Assembly (NCBI RefSeq): GCF_000739635.1
Contig: NZ_BATQ01000041.1
Coordinates: 62,001-126,000 of the forward strand
DNA from: Verrucomicrobium sp. BvORR034
GTDB lineage: Bacteria; Verrucomicrobiota; Verrucomicrobiia; Verrucomicrobiales; Verrucomicrobiaceae
DNA length: 64,000 nucleotides
Direction of reading: 5' to 3'
The notes under the pieces: model-generated
Databases searched by the model: none
What the model saw: the letters and a program-made list of their open reading frames with translations, nothing else
Told to the model about the DNA's origin: nothing
Translations under genes and position numbers: made by a program
Shown here: piece after piece, positions 1 to 8,051 of the stretch
Layout: every line of letters starts with the position of its first letter
How positions within the stretch are numbered: position 1 is the stretch's first letter

Positions 1-1752
1 TTTGTCGGGTTCGTCCATCGAACCTGACACATCCACCAGGAAGACAAAGTTGGCCGGGGCGCGCTCTTGCTGGTTCACACGACCTTTGATGGCGATGCGG
101 GCCAGACGGTGCTCGGGTTTCCAGGGGGCCTCCGCCATGTCCACCTGCACGGCGAAGGGCTTGTCGTCTGCGGGAGGTTCGTAGGCATAGGGGAAATAAT
201 TGATGAGCTCCTCCAGGCGCACCGCGTCAGCAGGCGGGCGCTGGCCGCTGTTGAGGAAGCGGCGGACGTTGGCGTAGGAGGCCGTGTCCACATCGATGGA
301 GAAGGTGGACAGAGGCTCCTGGGCCACGGCCTGGAAGGGGTTCTCGTAGATCGGGGTGTAGGTTTCGCCCGCGGAGGCACTTTCTCTCCGGCGGAGGGCC
401 TCCGTGCCATCCTTATCCGGTGCCTCCAAGTACGAGCCTGCAAAGGCCCCGGCGGGTTTGCTCTTGTCAGTCTTCGTGAGATCTGTCCCCACGTAGAAGT
501 TTGATCCTGCTGTGATCGTCACCCCTGATTGCGGCTGTGCACCTGCAGCAGGTTGGGCTGGCTGACGGGCTCTCAAGGAAGCTCCATCTGCCGGCATATC
601 CAGTTGGGGGACGGCATCCAGCATGGCTGGCGCTGCTGCCAAAGGGTCCGGATTGGACGGTGCTGCGGGAGCGGCTGGTGCAGCTGCTGGTGCTGGTGAG
701 GCACCCGCCGCCGCAACGCCGCCGGTGGTGCGGGTGGAGGGGACCATCTTGGCAAGAGGCTTGGCCGGAGCCGGGGCGGGGGCCTTGCTTGCGGTGGTGA
801 GGGCTGGTGTGGCTGGCGTGGTTGGAGAGGATGAGGTTGGGGCGGCGGCGGCTGTCTGCTTGGCGCGCTCCATCGGATCCACGGGCATTTCGGAGAGCTG
901 CGCTTCTTTGGCTTTGAAGGTGCGTGCCGGGGCCTGGGAATCCAGCATGTAGCCCGCAACGCCAGATGGCGGGGGGCTTGGGGCCACGGAGCCAGCGGAT
1001 TCTGGCGCAGGCGCGGTATTGGCCTTCCACCCTCCTTTTTCAGACTGCTCCTTTTTACTTTCGACGGCCCCCAAGCCGCTGCCAGATCCAGCGCCTCTGC
1101 CACCCGTTGCGGGCTGAGGCGCGGAGATGGGAGCAGGAGGCGGGGTGGGGAGCGCCAAAGGCGCTGCCGGAACGTCGCCCAGGAGCGATTTCCTGCCCGC
1201 TCCCTCCGCATCGGTAGTACCCATGAACCGATCATCCTGGAGCTCGACCTTGTCAGCGACGCTGGATGAGCGCGCCTCCGCGGGGAGCGTGCGGTTCTTC
1301 TGCTTCACGGCTGACTCCAAGTCTTTGAGCGCCGGTTCCGCACGCGTCACCGTGATTTCCTCGGACGCATTGGACCGGGCGGCCGCTTCAGGCATGTCCT
1401 GCTTGCGCTCAATGAGCACACCACTGGGGACCAGCAGTGTCAGAGCCAGGCCCGCAGCGATGGCGGTGGAAATGAACTCGGCCCGCTTCCAGAAGGGAGG
1501 GCGCACGACTTTGCGAGGTGTGTTGAGGAACGCCTTGAGCACCTGATTGCGTTGATCGCCGGTCAGTTCCTCTTGCTCGGGTGCGGATTGACCGGTGTGT
1601 TCCCCCACCTGCTCCTTGAGGAGGCTGCAAAAGACCTTCATGGCTTCGGCTTCCTCACGCAGGGCGGGGTCCAGGGTCATCTGCTGCTCCAGAGCTGCCC
1701 GTTCGTCCGGAGGCAGTTCATTGAGCGCGTAGGCAGTGAGTTTTTCGTTCAT
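1..1752 (-). CDS. VWA-domain (YfbK-like) protein with anti-sigma-like N-terminus, partial
   Basis: The 3' end is cut by the window; 584 codons are visible from the ATG at 1752. The N-terminus (MNEKLTAYALNELPPDERA) resembles the short cytoplasmic segment of anti-sigma/FecR-type proteins, and one membrane helix follows at about residues 92-114. A long Ala/Pro/Ser-rich linker leads to the conserved YfbK-type segment (ENPFQAVAQEPLSTFSIDVDT, about residue 465 on) and the start of a von Willebrand factor A domain with MIDAS motif DVSGS at about 573. It lies 28 bp after an ECF sigma gene on the same strand. I infer that it may act as that sigma factor's membrane partner, with the VWA domain outside the cytoplasm. 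That role is not shown by the sequence. Confidence 0.85.
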   Translation of the reverse strand, partial: MNEKLTAYALNELPPDERAALEQQMTLDPALREEAEAMKVFCSLLKEQVGEHTGQSAPEQEELTGDQRNQVLKAFLNTPRKVVRPPFWKRAEFISTAIAAGLALTLLVPSGVLIERKQDMPEAAARSNASEEITVTRAEPALKDLESAVKQKNRTLPAEARSSSVADKVELQDDRFMGTTDAEGAGRKSLLGDVPAAPLALPTPPPAPISAPQPATGGRGAGSGSGLGAVESKKEQSEKGGWKANTAPAPESAGSVAPSPPPSGVAGYMLDSQAPARTFKAKEAQLSEMPVDPMERAKQTAAAAPTSSSPTTPATPALTTASKAPAPAPAKPLAKMVPSTRTTGGVAAAGASPAPAAAPAAPAAPSNPDPLAAAPAMLDAVPQLDMPADGASLRARQPAQPAAGAQPQSGVTITAGSNFYVGTDLTKTDKSKPAGAFAGSYLEAPDKDGTEALRRRESASAGETYTPIYENPFQAVAQEPLSTFSIDVDTASYANVRRFLNSGQRPPADAVRLEELINYFPYAYEPPADDKPFAVQVDMAEAPWKPEHRLARIAIKGRVNQQERAPANFVFLVDVSGSMDEPDK

Positions 1753-1780
1753 GGCTGGAAAAGGGTGGTGAAGGTTCGCC

Positions 1781-2296
1781 TCAGGCATTCAGGGCGAGCC
1801 AGCGTTCGCGGAGGTTGGCCACTCCGAGGTGGATGAGGGTTCCGACGTTTCCGACGCTGGTCTTGAGAGCCTCGCTGATCTCCTTGTAGCTGAGATCTGC
1901 TTCAAATTTGAGCCGGACGGCCTCCCGTTGCTTCTCGGGAAGCTGGTGGAGCCACTGGCGCAACTGCTGCGCCAGCTCCTTCTGCTCCAGCTCTGCAGAG
2001 GGCATTGGAGTGTTGGAGGATTCCTGGTCGAGAACTTCGAGGTCCATGGGAACAAGACGTTGATGTTTGCGCTGGTGGTCCAGAGCGCGGTTGCGGCAGA
2101 CCGTGAAGAGCCACGGGGCCAGGCGCTCGCGATCCAGCGTGGCCAGCGACTGGCTCAGCTTGATGAAGACATCCTGGGCGATGTCGCGAGCCTGGTTGAT
2201 CTCTCCCACGATGCCAAACGCATAGCGAATGACGGGGCGCTCGTAACGTTCGAGCGCGGCGAGGAGGAACGCATGATCAGGGTCACGTTGGCTCAT
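1781..2296 (-). CDS. ECF-type RNA polymerase sigma factor
   Basis: A sigma-70 family protein of 171 aa. Region 2 is visible around YAFGIVGEINQARDIAQDVF and WLFTVCRNRALDHQR. Region 4 follows near the C-terminus (LPEKQREAVRLKFEADLSYK, then the helix-turn-helix ISEALKTSVGNVGTLIHLGV). An in-frame ATG six codons upstream (2314) is an alternative start; neither has a clear Shine-Dalgarno sequence. The downstream gene on the same strand encodes a membrane VWA protein with an anti-sigma-like N-terminus, so the two probably form one regulatory unit. Family assignment is firm; the regulon is unknown. Confidence 0.85.
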   Translation of the reverse strand: MSQRDPDHAFLLAALERYERPVIRYAFGIVGEINQARDIAQDVFIKLSQSLATLDRERLAPWLFTVCRNRALDHQRKHQRLVPMDLEVLDQESSNTPMPSAELEQKELAQQLRQWLHQLPEKQREAVRLKFEADLSYKEISEALKTSVGNVGTLIHLGVANLRERWLALNA

Positions 2297-2410
2297 GAGA
2301 TGTTCAGGGGGCATGACGGCAGGGCGGACCGGATCTTGGAAAATAACGAAAACATTCTTTTCGCGGTCTCCGGAGGGGATCCGCGGGCGCAGAGTTCGTG
2401 GAGAGACGCG

Positions 2411-3445
2411 CTAGCCCTGGAGCTGGCGGACGAGCTGCTTGATGTCATGCGGACGACGCACGTCCTTGAAGCGCACCTCCGCACCAGGGCTGGCGGAAGA
2501 GTCGAAGTCCACATTGCCGATGCCAAGGAGGGCTGCGTAACTTTTTTGCCGCACATCGATGGCGCGAATGTCGGCGATGCGCACCTCCTTCGAATTCCTG
2601 CCCACCAGCCCAAACTCCATTTCCACGCGCCGGGTGGTCACGAAGTAGGTCGTGGTGGTGCGGTCCAGAGAGACGAAAACCAGGATGAGCGCGGCGATGG
2701 AGCCGAGGAGGACGATCCACTCCAGCCCGTACTGCTGGGTGAAGCAGAAGGCCGCACCGCCCAGGCAGGCAAAGGAAACCGCCAGAGATTTGGGATAGGC
2801 GAACCAGCTGGGGTGACCCAGGAAGAGAATCTCCTCGCCACCCCGGGAGGGCAGGGTGGGGCCCGCCGGGGCCGCAAACTCGTCCGTCTGCAGCGAAGGC
2901 GGGATCGGCAGGATCGGGACAGGGGGAGACAGACGGGGTTCTAGGAAAATGTCCTCCGGCTCGTCATCCAGATCGGCCGGGCGCTGAGACAGAGGCTGAG
3001 GTTGGGGCTGCCGGCTGACCGGGCGGGAGTAGGAAAAGAGATCGCGCTGATCAAGGTCCTCATCTTCATCCTCGCTGTCCTCGACGGGAGGCTCGTCATC
3101 GAAGCCATCGTCCCCTTCATCGTCGTCGTCCCGTTCATCCACGTCTTTGTGAATCCGTACGTTCTGGGGCGGCAGAGATCGGGTGAGGGGCGTGTCCGCG
3201 CGGAATTCCTGTTTGAGAGGGGGGCGCGGCCGGGAGCCAGTGGTGGTCTGCGTCGGTGTCCCGGTCACATCGGGATAGGGGGCTGCGAGCAAGTCACCCA
3301 GCAGATGTCCCAGACCCGTCTCATCATCCACCACGATCTCGCTGCGGCTGAGCTCCCCGCTCTGGAGCATGGCACGGAGATCCGCCTTGCTATAGACTTC
3401 CGTCAGAGCCGGGTGGTCTGGGAGGAAGTAGCGGGGCTGGCTCAT
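2411..3445 (-). CDS. PH-domain (bPH2/DUF304-like) membrane protein
   Basis: 344 aa. The first ~60 residues (MSQPRYFLPDHPALTEVYSK, then LRAMLQSGELSRSEIVVDDE) resemble a GYF/DUF4339-type module. A strongly acidic, low-complexity linker rich in Asp/Glu follows (about 90-150). Two closely spaced hydrophobic helices (about 215-260) precede a bacterial PH-like domain (TTTTYFVTTRRVEMEFGLVG onward) at the C-terminus, as in DUF304 proteins. It is probably an inner-membrane protein with a cytosolic PH fold. No enzymatic motif is visible and the function is unknown. Confidence 0.75.
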   Translation of the reverse strand: MSQPRYFLPDHPALTEVYSKADLRAMLQSGELSRSEIVVDDETGLGHLLGDLLAAPYPDVTGTPTQTTTGSRPRPPLKQEFRADTPLTRSLPPQNVRIHKDVDERDDDDEGDDGFDDEPPVEDSEDEDEDLDQRDLFSYSRPVSRQPQPQPLSQRPADLDDEPEDIFLEPRLSPPVPILPIPPSLQTDEFAAPAGPTLPSRGGEEILFLGHPSWFAYPKSLAVSFACLGGAAFCFTQQYGLEWIVLLGSIAALILVFVSLDRTTTTYFVTTRRVEMEFGLVGRNSKEVRIADIRAIDVRQKSYAALLGIGNVDFDSSASPGAEVRFKDVRRPHDIKQLVRQLQG

Positions 3446-3490
3446 GGCGGGTTGGGTGGAGCAACCATTACCCTTTTTTGAGCCCTAAAA

Positions 3491-4012
3491 TCAAGCCTGC
3501 AAAGGCTTCTCTTCATCCTCATCTTCTTCTGGCACCACGGGCAGCAGGTCCTCCCGACGGAGGAGCTGTTGCAGATCCAGCAGGGGAAGCATGGCCGCTG
3601 TGGATTTGCAGAGCTCCGCAAGGTACGGCGTCAGGCGGTCCATCTCGGCGATGGAGTTGTGCACCAGATTGATGATGATGCTCTCATCGTAGCGGTGCTT
3701 GGAGAACACCTGCCCCTGGCGGAAGACGACGGTGCCCTGATCCCAGTCGAGTTCGAAGTTGCCCAGATTCAGGTCGCGGTTCACGCGCATGAGCAGCTCT
3801 GCCGCCCGGCTCTTGTGCGTATGGGGCACGTTGATGGAGGCTGTGGCCACCACGCCCAGCACGTGCATTTCGCCATAGCTCTGCACGTGGACCGGCACTT
3901 TTGTGTGGTACGCCTCGAAGTTGGATTCCACCACCTCCATCTCTGAAACTTCCCGGTAGGCCCAGCCCTTGTTTTTGAAGGCAGTCAGGACAGTAGCGTG
4001 GAGTGCGGACAT
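3491..4012 (-). CDS. YbjN domain-containing protein
   Basis: 173 aa, soluble, no signal peptide. The fold pattern matches the YbjN/'putative sensory transduction regulator' family, which resembles type III secretion chaperones: an N-terminal helix (ALHATVLTAFKNKGWAYRE), alternating strands, and a helix with HKSRAAELLMRVNRDLNLGN followed by FELDWDQGTVVFRQGQVF. The C-terminus is acidic (VVPEEDEDEEKPLQA). It shares strand with the PH-domain gene 45 bp downstream and may be co-transcribed with it. Exact role unknown. Confidence 0.7.
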   Translation of the reverse strand: MSALHATVLTAFKNKGWAYREVSEMEVVESNFEAYHTKVPVHVQSYGEMHVLGVVATASINVPHTHKSRAAELLMRVNRDLNLGNFELDWDQGTVVFRQGQVFSKHRYDESIIINLVHNSIAEMDRLTPYLAELCKSTAAMLPLLDLQQLLRREDLLPVVPEEDEDEEKPLQA

Positions 4013-4081
4013 GGACTGGGCAGAGAATTGAGGAGGGGGCTCAACTCTGCCATGAATACGGCACCCAAGATCAAAAAGAAA

Positions 4082-4158
4082 TGGTCGGGGCGAGAGGATT
4101 CGAACCTCCGGCCTCGTGGTCCCAAACCACGCGCTCTACCAGGCTAAGCTACGCCCCG
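4082..4158 (-). tRNA. tRNA-Pro (UGG)
   Basis: A full cloverleaf can be folded on the minus strand: acceptor CGGGGCG (4158-4152) pairs with CGCCCCG (4092-4086), the anticodon stem-loop reads CGTGG TTTGGGA CCACG (anticodon TGG), and the T-loop is TTCGAAT. The discriminator A and an encoded CCA end the gene at 4082. Confidence 0.95.
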
Positions 4159-4245
4159 AAAAAGTTGAGGGCGGATTCTCGGTCAGGATTGAGGAACGTC
4201 AAGTATTAGACTGAAATCCTGCAAATAAAACCACCCTGGGGCATT

Positions 4246-5058
4246 TCAGCCCTGACCACGCCACTGGGGCAGGCTGTCGAGCACCGGGCGACCTGCCTTG
4301 GCGAGCCAGGCGTGCGTCTTGTCGATTTTCTTGGCCGCGACGGTCGAGGCAAGGGCCGCCCACAGGAGACAGGCCAGGAGCAAGGTCGCCCCGGAGATGG
4401 CAAGAACCCCGGTCATGCTGGGATCGGTGGCTCCGGCGGCGATGCCCGCGCACAGGAGCCCAAAGCCGATGACGGCCCCTGTCCAGGCGAGCGTCAGCTT
4501 GCGGTTTCGGGCGCGGTTGCAGTCCCGACAGAGGGGAATGCCCACCTTGGTCGTCTTGCGCACGCAGAGGGCGATCAACACGTACACCAGGAGACCTGGG
4601 AGGATGGCGATGTAAACCAACGGATGGTGCCAGGAGAGGGTTTTCTTCACCGTCTTGACCGGCGGGGCCGCGCATTTGAAGCACTTGTCTGGCAGCGGCG
4701 TGTCCTTCATGACGACCATCTGCTTCCCGTCCTGCCAGGGCCCGGCTCCCAGGGTGACGCCCTGGCGGAGCTTGTCGATCACGGTCGGCTTGCAGGCGGG
4801 GCACACCTCGACGTTGTCGATCCGCATCAGTTCAGACGCAGGATAGAACCGGTTGCACTCCGCGCACGAGGCTACGGGGCCATTGGACCGGGCGATCTGA
4901 TCATCGGGCCATACGTCGGCCGCTTGCTGCCAGTCCGTCCAGCCGGATTTCCAGACCCGGGTGGTGCTGGAGATCTCTCCGCTGGCTCTCATCGCGTGCA
5001 ATTGAGCTTCGCTCACGGGACCTGCCGAGCTGCCATCCTTTTCATAATGCCAATCCAT
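4246..5058 (-). CDS. GYF-like (DUF4339) membrane protein with zinc-ribbon cysteines
   Basis: 270 aa from the ATG at 5058; a start ten codons upstream is possible, but MDWHYEKDG is the usual beginning of the GYF_2/DUF4339 module. That module fills residues 1-50 (W..G..GPVSEAQLHAM...W). Cysteine pairs follow (CAEC/CPAC, later CFKC/CRDC) that look like zinc-ribbon knuckles, then about four hydrophobic helices in the C-terminal half. It is probably an inner-membrane protein with a cytosolic peptide-binding domain. It diverges from thrS, with about 150 bp between them. Confidence 0.7.
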   Translation of the reverse strand: MDWHYEKDGSSAGPVSEAQLHAMRASGEISSTTRVWKSGWTDWQQAADVWPDDQIARSNGPVASCAECNRFYPASELMRIDNVEVCPACKPTVIDKLRQGVTLGAGPWQDGKQMVVMKDTPLPDKCFKCAAPPVKTVKKTLSWHHPLVYIAILPGLLVYVLIALCVRKTTKVGIPLCRDCNRARNRKLTLAWTGAVIGFGLLCAGIAAGATDPSMTGVLAISGATLLLACLLWAALASTVAAKKIDKTHAWLAKAGRPVLDSLPQWRGQG

Positions 5059-5211
5059 GGGGTCCTTAAGCAAAAAAGACGCGGTCACGCAAACGAATCC
5101 GCGAGCCCGTGAGATTGCCGGCCACCTTCACCAGAGCGGTGGAGCACAAATCTGGCGCTCCAGCTTGATGATTCCCCGTGATGCGCGAAACTGGCCGACT
5201 TCCTCAATTTT

Positions 5212-7170
5212 ATGTCAGCCGAACGCAAGACCCTCGAAGAACGCGCCCAGATGTCCGACCTGGAGCGCCTGCGTCACTCCTGCGCTCACATCATGGCGAC
5301 AGCCATCCTGCGGATCTGGCCCGACGCGCAGTTTGCCTACGGTCCGCCGGTGGAGAGCGGGTTCTACTACGACTTCGCCCTCAAGCATCGCATCACTCCG
5401 GACGACTTCGAGAAGATCGAAGCGGAGATGAAGAAGATCGCGAAGGAGAACCAGAAGTTCGAGAAGCGCGTGCTCTCCCGTGAGGAAGCCATCGCCTTGG
5501 CTGAGAGCGGCCGTTTGGGCGGGCTCAGTGAGCGTCCCGGCAATGCGTCCCAGTTCAAGCTCGACCTCATTGCCAAAATTCCGGAAGGGGAGGAAATCTC
5601 CTGCTACCAGAACGGCGAGTTCCTGGATCTGTGTGCCGGGCCTCACGTGAACTACACTTCCAAGTGCAAGAACGTGAAGCTCATGTCCATCGCCAGCGCC
5701 TACTACATGGGCGATGAGACCAAGCCGCAGCTTCAGCGCCTCTATGGCACCGCTTTCCCCTCCAGCGAAGAGCTGGCCAAGCATCTGGAGCAGCTGGAAG
5801 AAGCGAAGAAGCGCGACCACCGCAAGCTGGGCCGCGAGCTCCAGCTCTTTGCCATCGACGAGAAAGTGGGCCAGGGCCTCATCTTGTGGCTGCCCAAGGG
5901 CGCGATCATCCGCCAGGAGTTGCAGAACTTCATCGGCGAGGAGCTGCGCAAGCAGGGCTACCAGCAGGTCTTCACCCCGCACATCGGCAAGCTGGAGCTG
6001 TACAAGACCAGCGGCCATTTCCCCTACTACAAGGAGAGCCAGTTCAGCCCCGTGGTGGAGAATGACGAGCTCGCCAAGGCGGCCGATTGCGGCTGCTCCT
6101 GCGCCGAGGTCATGGCCCGCCTGGAAGGTGTGTCCAAGAAGCTGCGCGAGGAAATCAACTCCCGCACCGGTCAGGACACCATCACTGCCGACCGCGTGGT
6201 GCCGGACGAAGATCTCATGGACGGTTTCCTCCTGAAACCCATGAACTGCCCGCATCACATCCGCATCTACGCGCAGAGCCCGAAGAGCTATCGCGATCTG
6301 CCGGTGCGTCTGGCAGAGTTCGGCACCGTGTATCGTTGGGAGCAGAGCGGCGAGCTGGGTGGCCTCACCCGGGTTCGTGGTTTCACCCAGGATGATGCGC
6401 ACCTCTTCTGCACGGAAGACCAGGTGGAGCAGGAGATCATGGGCTGCCTCAGCCTGGTGAAGACCGTGCTCACCACCCTGGGCATGTCAGACTACCGTGT
6501 GCGTGTGGGTCTGCGTGATCCGGACAGCAACAAGTACACCGGCACCTCAGAGAGCTGGGACAAGGCTGAAGCCTCCTGCCGCAAGGCTGCGAGCACCCTC
6601 GGCGTCCCCTTTACCGAGGAGCCCGGCGAAGCCGCCTTCTACGGCCCGAAGATCGACTTCGTGGTCAAGGATGTGATCGGCCGCGAGTGGCAGCTCGGCA
6701 CCGTGCAGGTGGACTATAACAACCCTGTGCGCTTTGACCTCACCTACATCGGTGCGGACAATGCCGCCCACCGCCCGGTGATGATCCACCGTGCGCCGTT
6801 CGGCAGCATGGAGCGCTTCACCGGCGTGCTCATCGAGCACTTCGCCGGTCACTTCCCCGTCTGGCTCGCTCCTGAGCAGGTGCGCGTGCTGACTGTGAGT
6901 GAGAAGAGCGATGCCTTCGCCAACGAGGTCCTCAACGAGCTCAAGGCCAAGGGTGTCCGCGTGGTGCTGGACCAGTCCTCCGACAAGATCGGTGCCAAGA
7001 TCCGCAACGCGCAGATCGACAAGATTCCCTACATGCTCGTGATCGGCGAGAAGGAGGCCAACAGCGGTGCCGTGGCCGTGCGTCATTCCAAGAAGGGTGA
7101 CCTCGGCGTGAAGGCGCTGGGCGAGTTCGTGACCGGCCTTCAGAAAGAGATCGCGGAGCGGAAGTTGTAG
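5212..7170 (+). CDS. thrS: Threonyl-tRNA synthetase lacking TGS domain
   Basis: 652 aa; ligates threonine to tRNA-Thr in the cytosol. The editing domain carries HSCAH (H22, H26) and C141/H145 of CAGPH. The class II core has KPMNCPHH (zinc Cys346), GFTQDDAHLFC and MIHRAPFGSMERF, and the anticodon-binding domain forms the C-terminus. It starts directly at the editing domain, so the N-terminal TGS domain of typical bacterial ThrRS (about 60 aa) is absent. Length is kept by an insertion at about residues 281-337, between the SGHFPYYKES segment and the zinc cysteine, that contains CGCSC. No strong ribosome-binding site precedes the ATG. A terminator follows. Unlike in enterobacteria, infC is not adjacent. 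Confidence 0.97.
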   Translation: MSAERKTLEERAQMSDLERLRHSCAHIMATAILRIWPDAQFAYGPPVESGFYYDFALKHRITPDDFEKIEAEMKKIAKENQKFEKRVLSREEAIALAESGRLGGLSERPGNASQFKLDLIAKIPEGEEISCYQNGEFLDLCAGPHVNYTSKCKNVKLMSIASAYYMGDETKPQLQRLYGTAFPSSEELAKHLEQLEEAKKRDHRKLGRELQLFAIDEKVGQGLILWLPKGAIIRQELQNFIGEELRKQGYQQVFTPHIGKLELYKTSGHFPYYKESQFSPVVENDELAKAADCGCSCAEVMARLEGVSKKLREEINSRTGQDTITADRVVPDEDLMDGFLLKPMNCPHHIRIYAQSPKSYRDLPVRLAEFGTVYRWEQSGELGGLTRVRGFTQDDAHLFCTEDQVEQEIMGCLSLVKTVLTTLGMSDYRVRVGLRDPDSNKYTGTSESWDKAEASCRKAASTLGVPFTEEPGEAAFYGPKIDFVVKDVIGREWQLGTVQVDYNNPVRFDLTYIGADNAAHRPVMIHRAPFGSMERFTGVLIEHFAGHFPVWLAPEQVRVLTVSEKSDAFANEVLNELKAKGVRVVLDQSSDKIGAKIRNAQIDKIPYMLVIGEKEANSGAVAVRHSKKGDLGVKALGEFVTGLQKEIAERKL

Positions 7171-7215
7171 GAAGTTTCCAACTTCAAGTTTTCAGTTTTC
7201 AGTTTTCAGGTTTAG

Positions 7216-7243
7216 GAAACCCCGGTTGGAAGACCGGGGTTTC
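7216..7243 (+). terminator. Terminator after thrS
   Basis: Perfect hairpin GAAACCCCGG / CCGGGGTTTC with an 8-nt loop, 45 bp after the thrS stop and followed by a T-rich tract. Three tandem copies of AGTTTTC (7187-7207) lie just before it. Confidence 0.85.
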
Positions 7244-7404
7244 TTGTTTGTGGGTGCGGCTTGATGAAAGTAGAAGAGCCGTCCCGGCTCTTGGGAGCGC
7301 TGGGTGATGTGGGAGCAAGAATCGCTGGGGTGCAGGAAGCTGGGGGGGCTGTTCGGAGTGGCTTTGGCCTGCCTGCGTCAACAGCAGCTTCAGCGCCGCT
7401 CCCT

Positions 7405-7985
7405 CTGCCATTGCACCTCCAAAGCCGGCGGTAGTTGTCGACGTGAGGAGAACCGACCAACCGCGCGCGTTTTGGGGTGGCTGCCAAGGAACCAGCTCTG
7501 GCAGGTCAATCTAATCCCCGAAGGGGATTTCTAGCACAGCCCAGCGGTTGGACGAGCCTTAAGCGAGTCAACCCTGGGTACCTCCGGAGACGTTGATCAG
7601 GTGGGAAGGCCGACAGCATCCGCTTTCTCCCCTCCGCCATCAACACCTCCACGTCAGGCGGATACGATGTCGTGCGTTGACTGACGTTCGCGGCAAGATG
7701 CCGCGAACAGCACGCAGGATGCGTGCGCTCCCCAAGCTGCCCGGGCACAGACCATTTGAGGACTGTCAGACCGTGCGTTCCTCAGGTTCCTTGGCAGGCA
7801 CAAAATTTCCCCGTCTATCACGCTGTGGCAGGAAAGAGGACCAAAGGGCCAAGGTCTGCGCTGGAGCGGGAGCGAGTCGCTGGGTATGCGGAAGACCGTT
7901 GCGTGAATCACGTCGCAGACGCTTCAGTTAGTGCCTCCTCACGTCGACAACTACGACCGTCGGAGGTCGCGCCTTGGCAGAGGGT
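7405..7985. repeat. Inverted-repeat region in the thrS-uvrC gap
   Basis: The gap of about 870 bp between thrS and uvrC has no convincing gene. A 20-nt sequence, GTAGTTGTCGACGTGAGGAG (7431-7450), recurs exactly inverted at 7935-7954. Outside each copy both arms continue into a related segment (GGAGGT...TGGCAGAGGG), so the homology covers about 45-50 bp per arm. Small palindromes lie between the arms, for example ATCCCCGAAGGGGAT near 7512-7526. I see no transposase remnant. It is probably a non-autonomous repeat family or its debris. Confidence 0.6.
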
Positions 7986-8051
7986 ATGACTCCACTGGCC
8001 ATTGCCGCCGTCGTCAGCCTGTGCGCTGTCGCGATGTTGGAATCGTCACAC

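Noticed and set aside
5215-6402. A 395-codon open frame opposite thrS, and a similar one opposite the sigma/PH genes (1829-2944)
   Set aside because: Both are complementary-strand openings of GC-rich genes with no protein-like composition.
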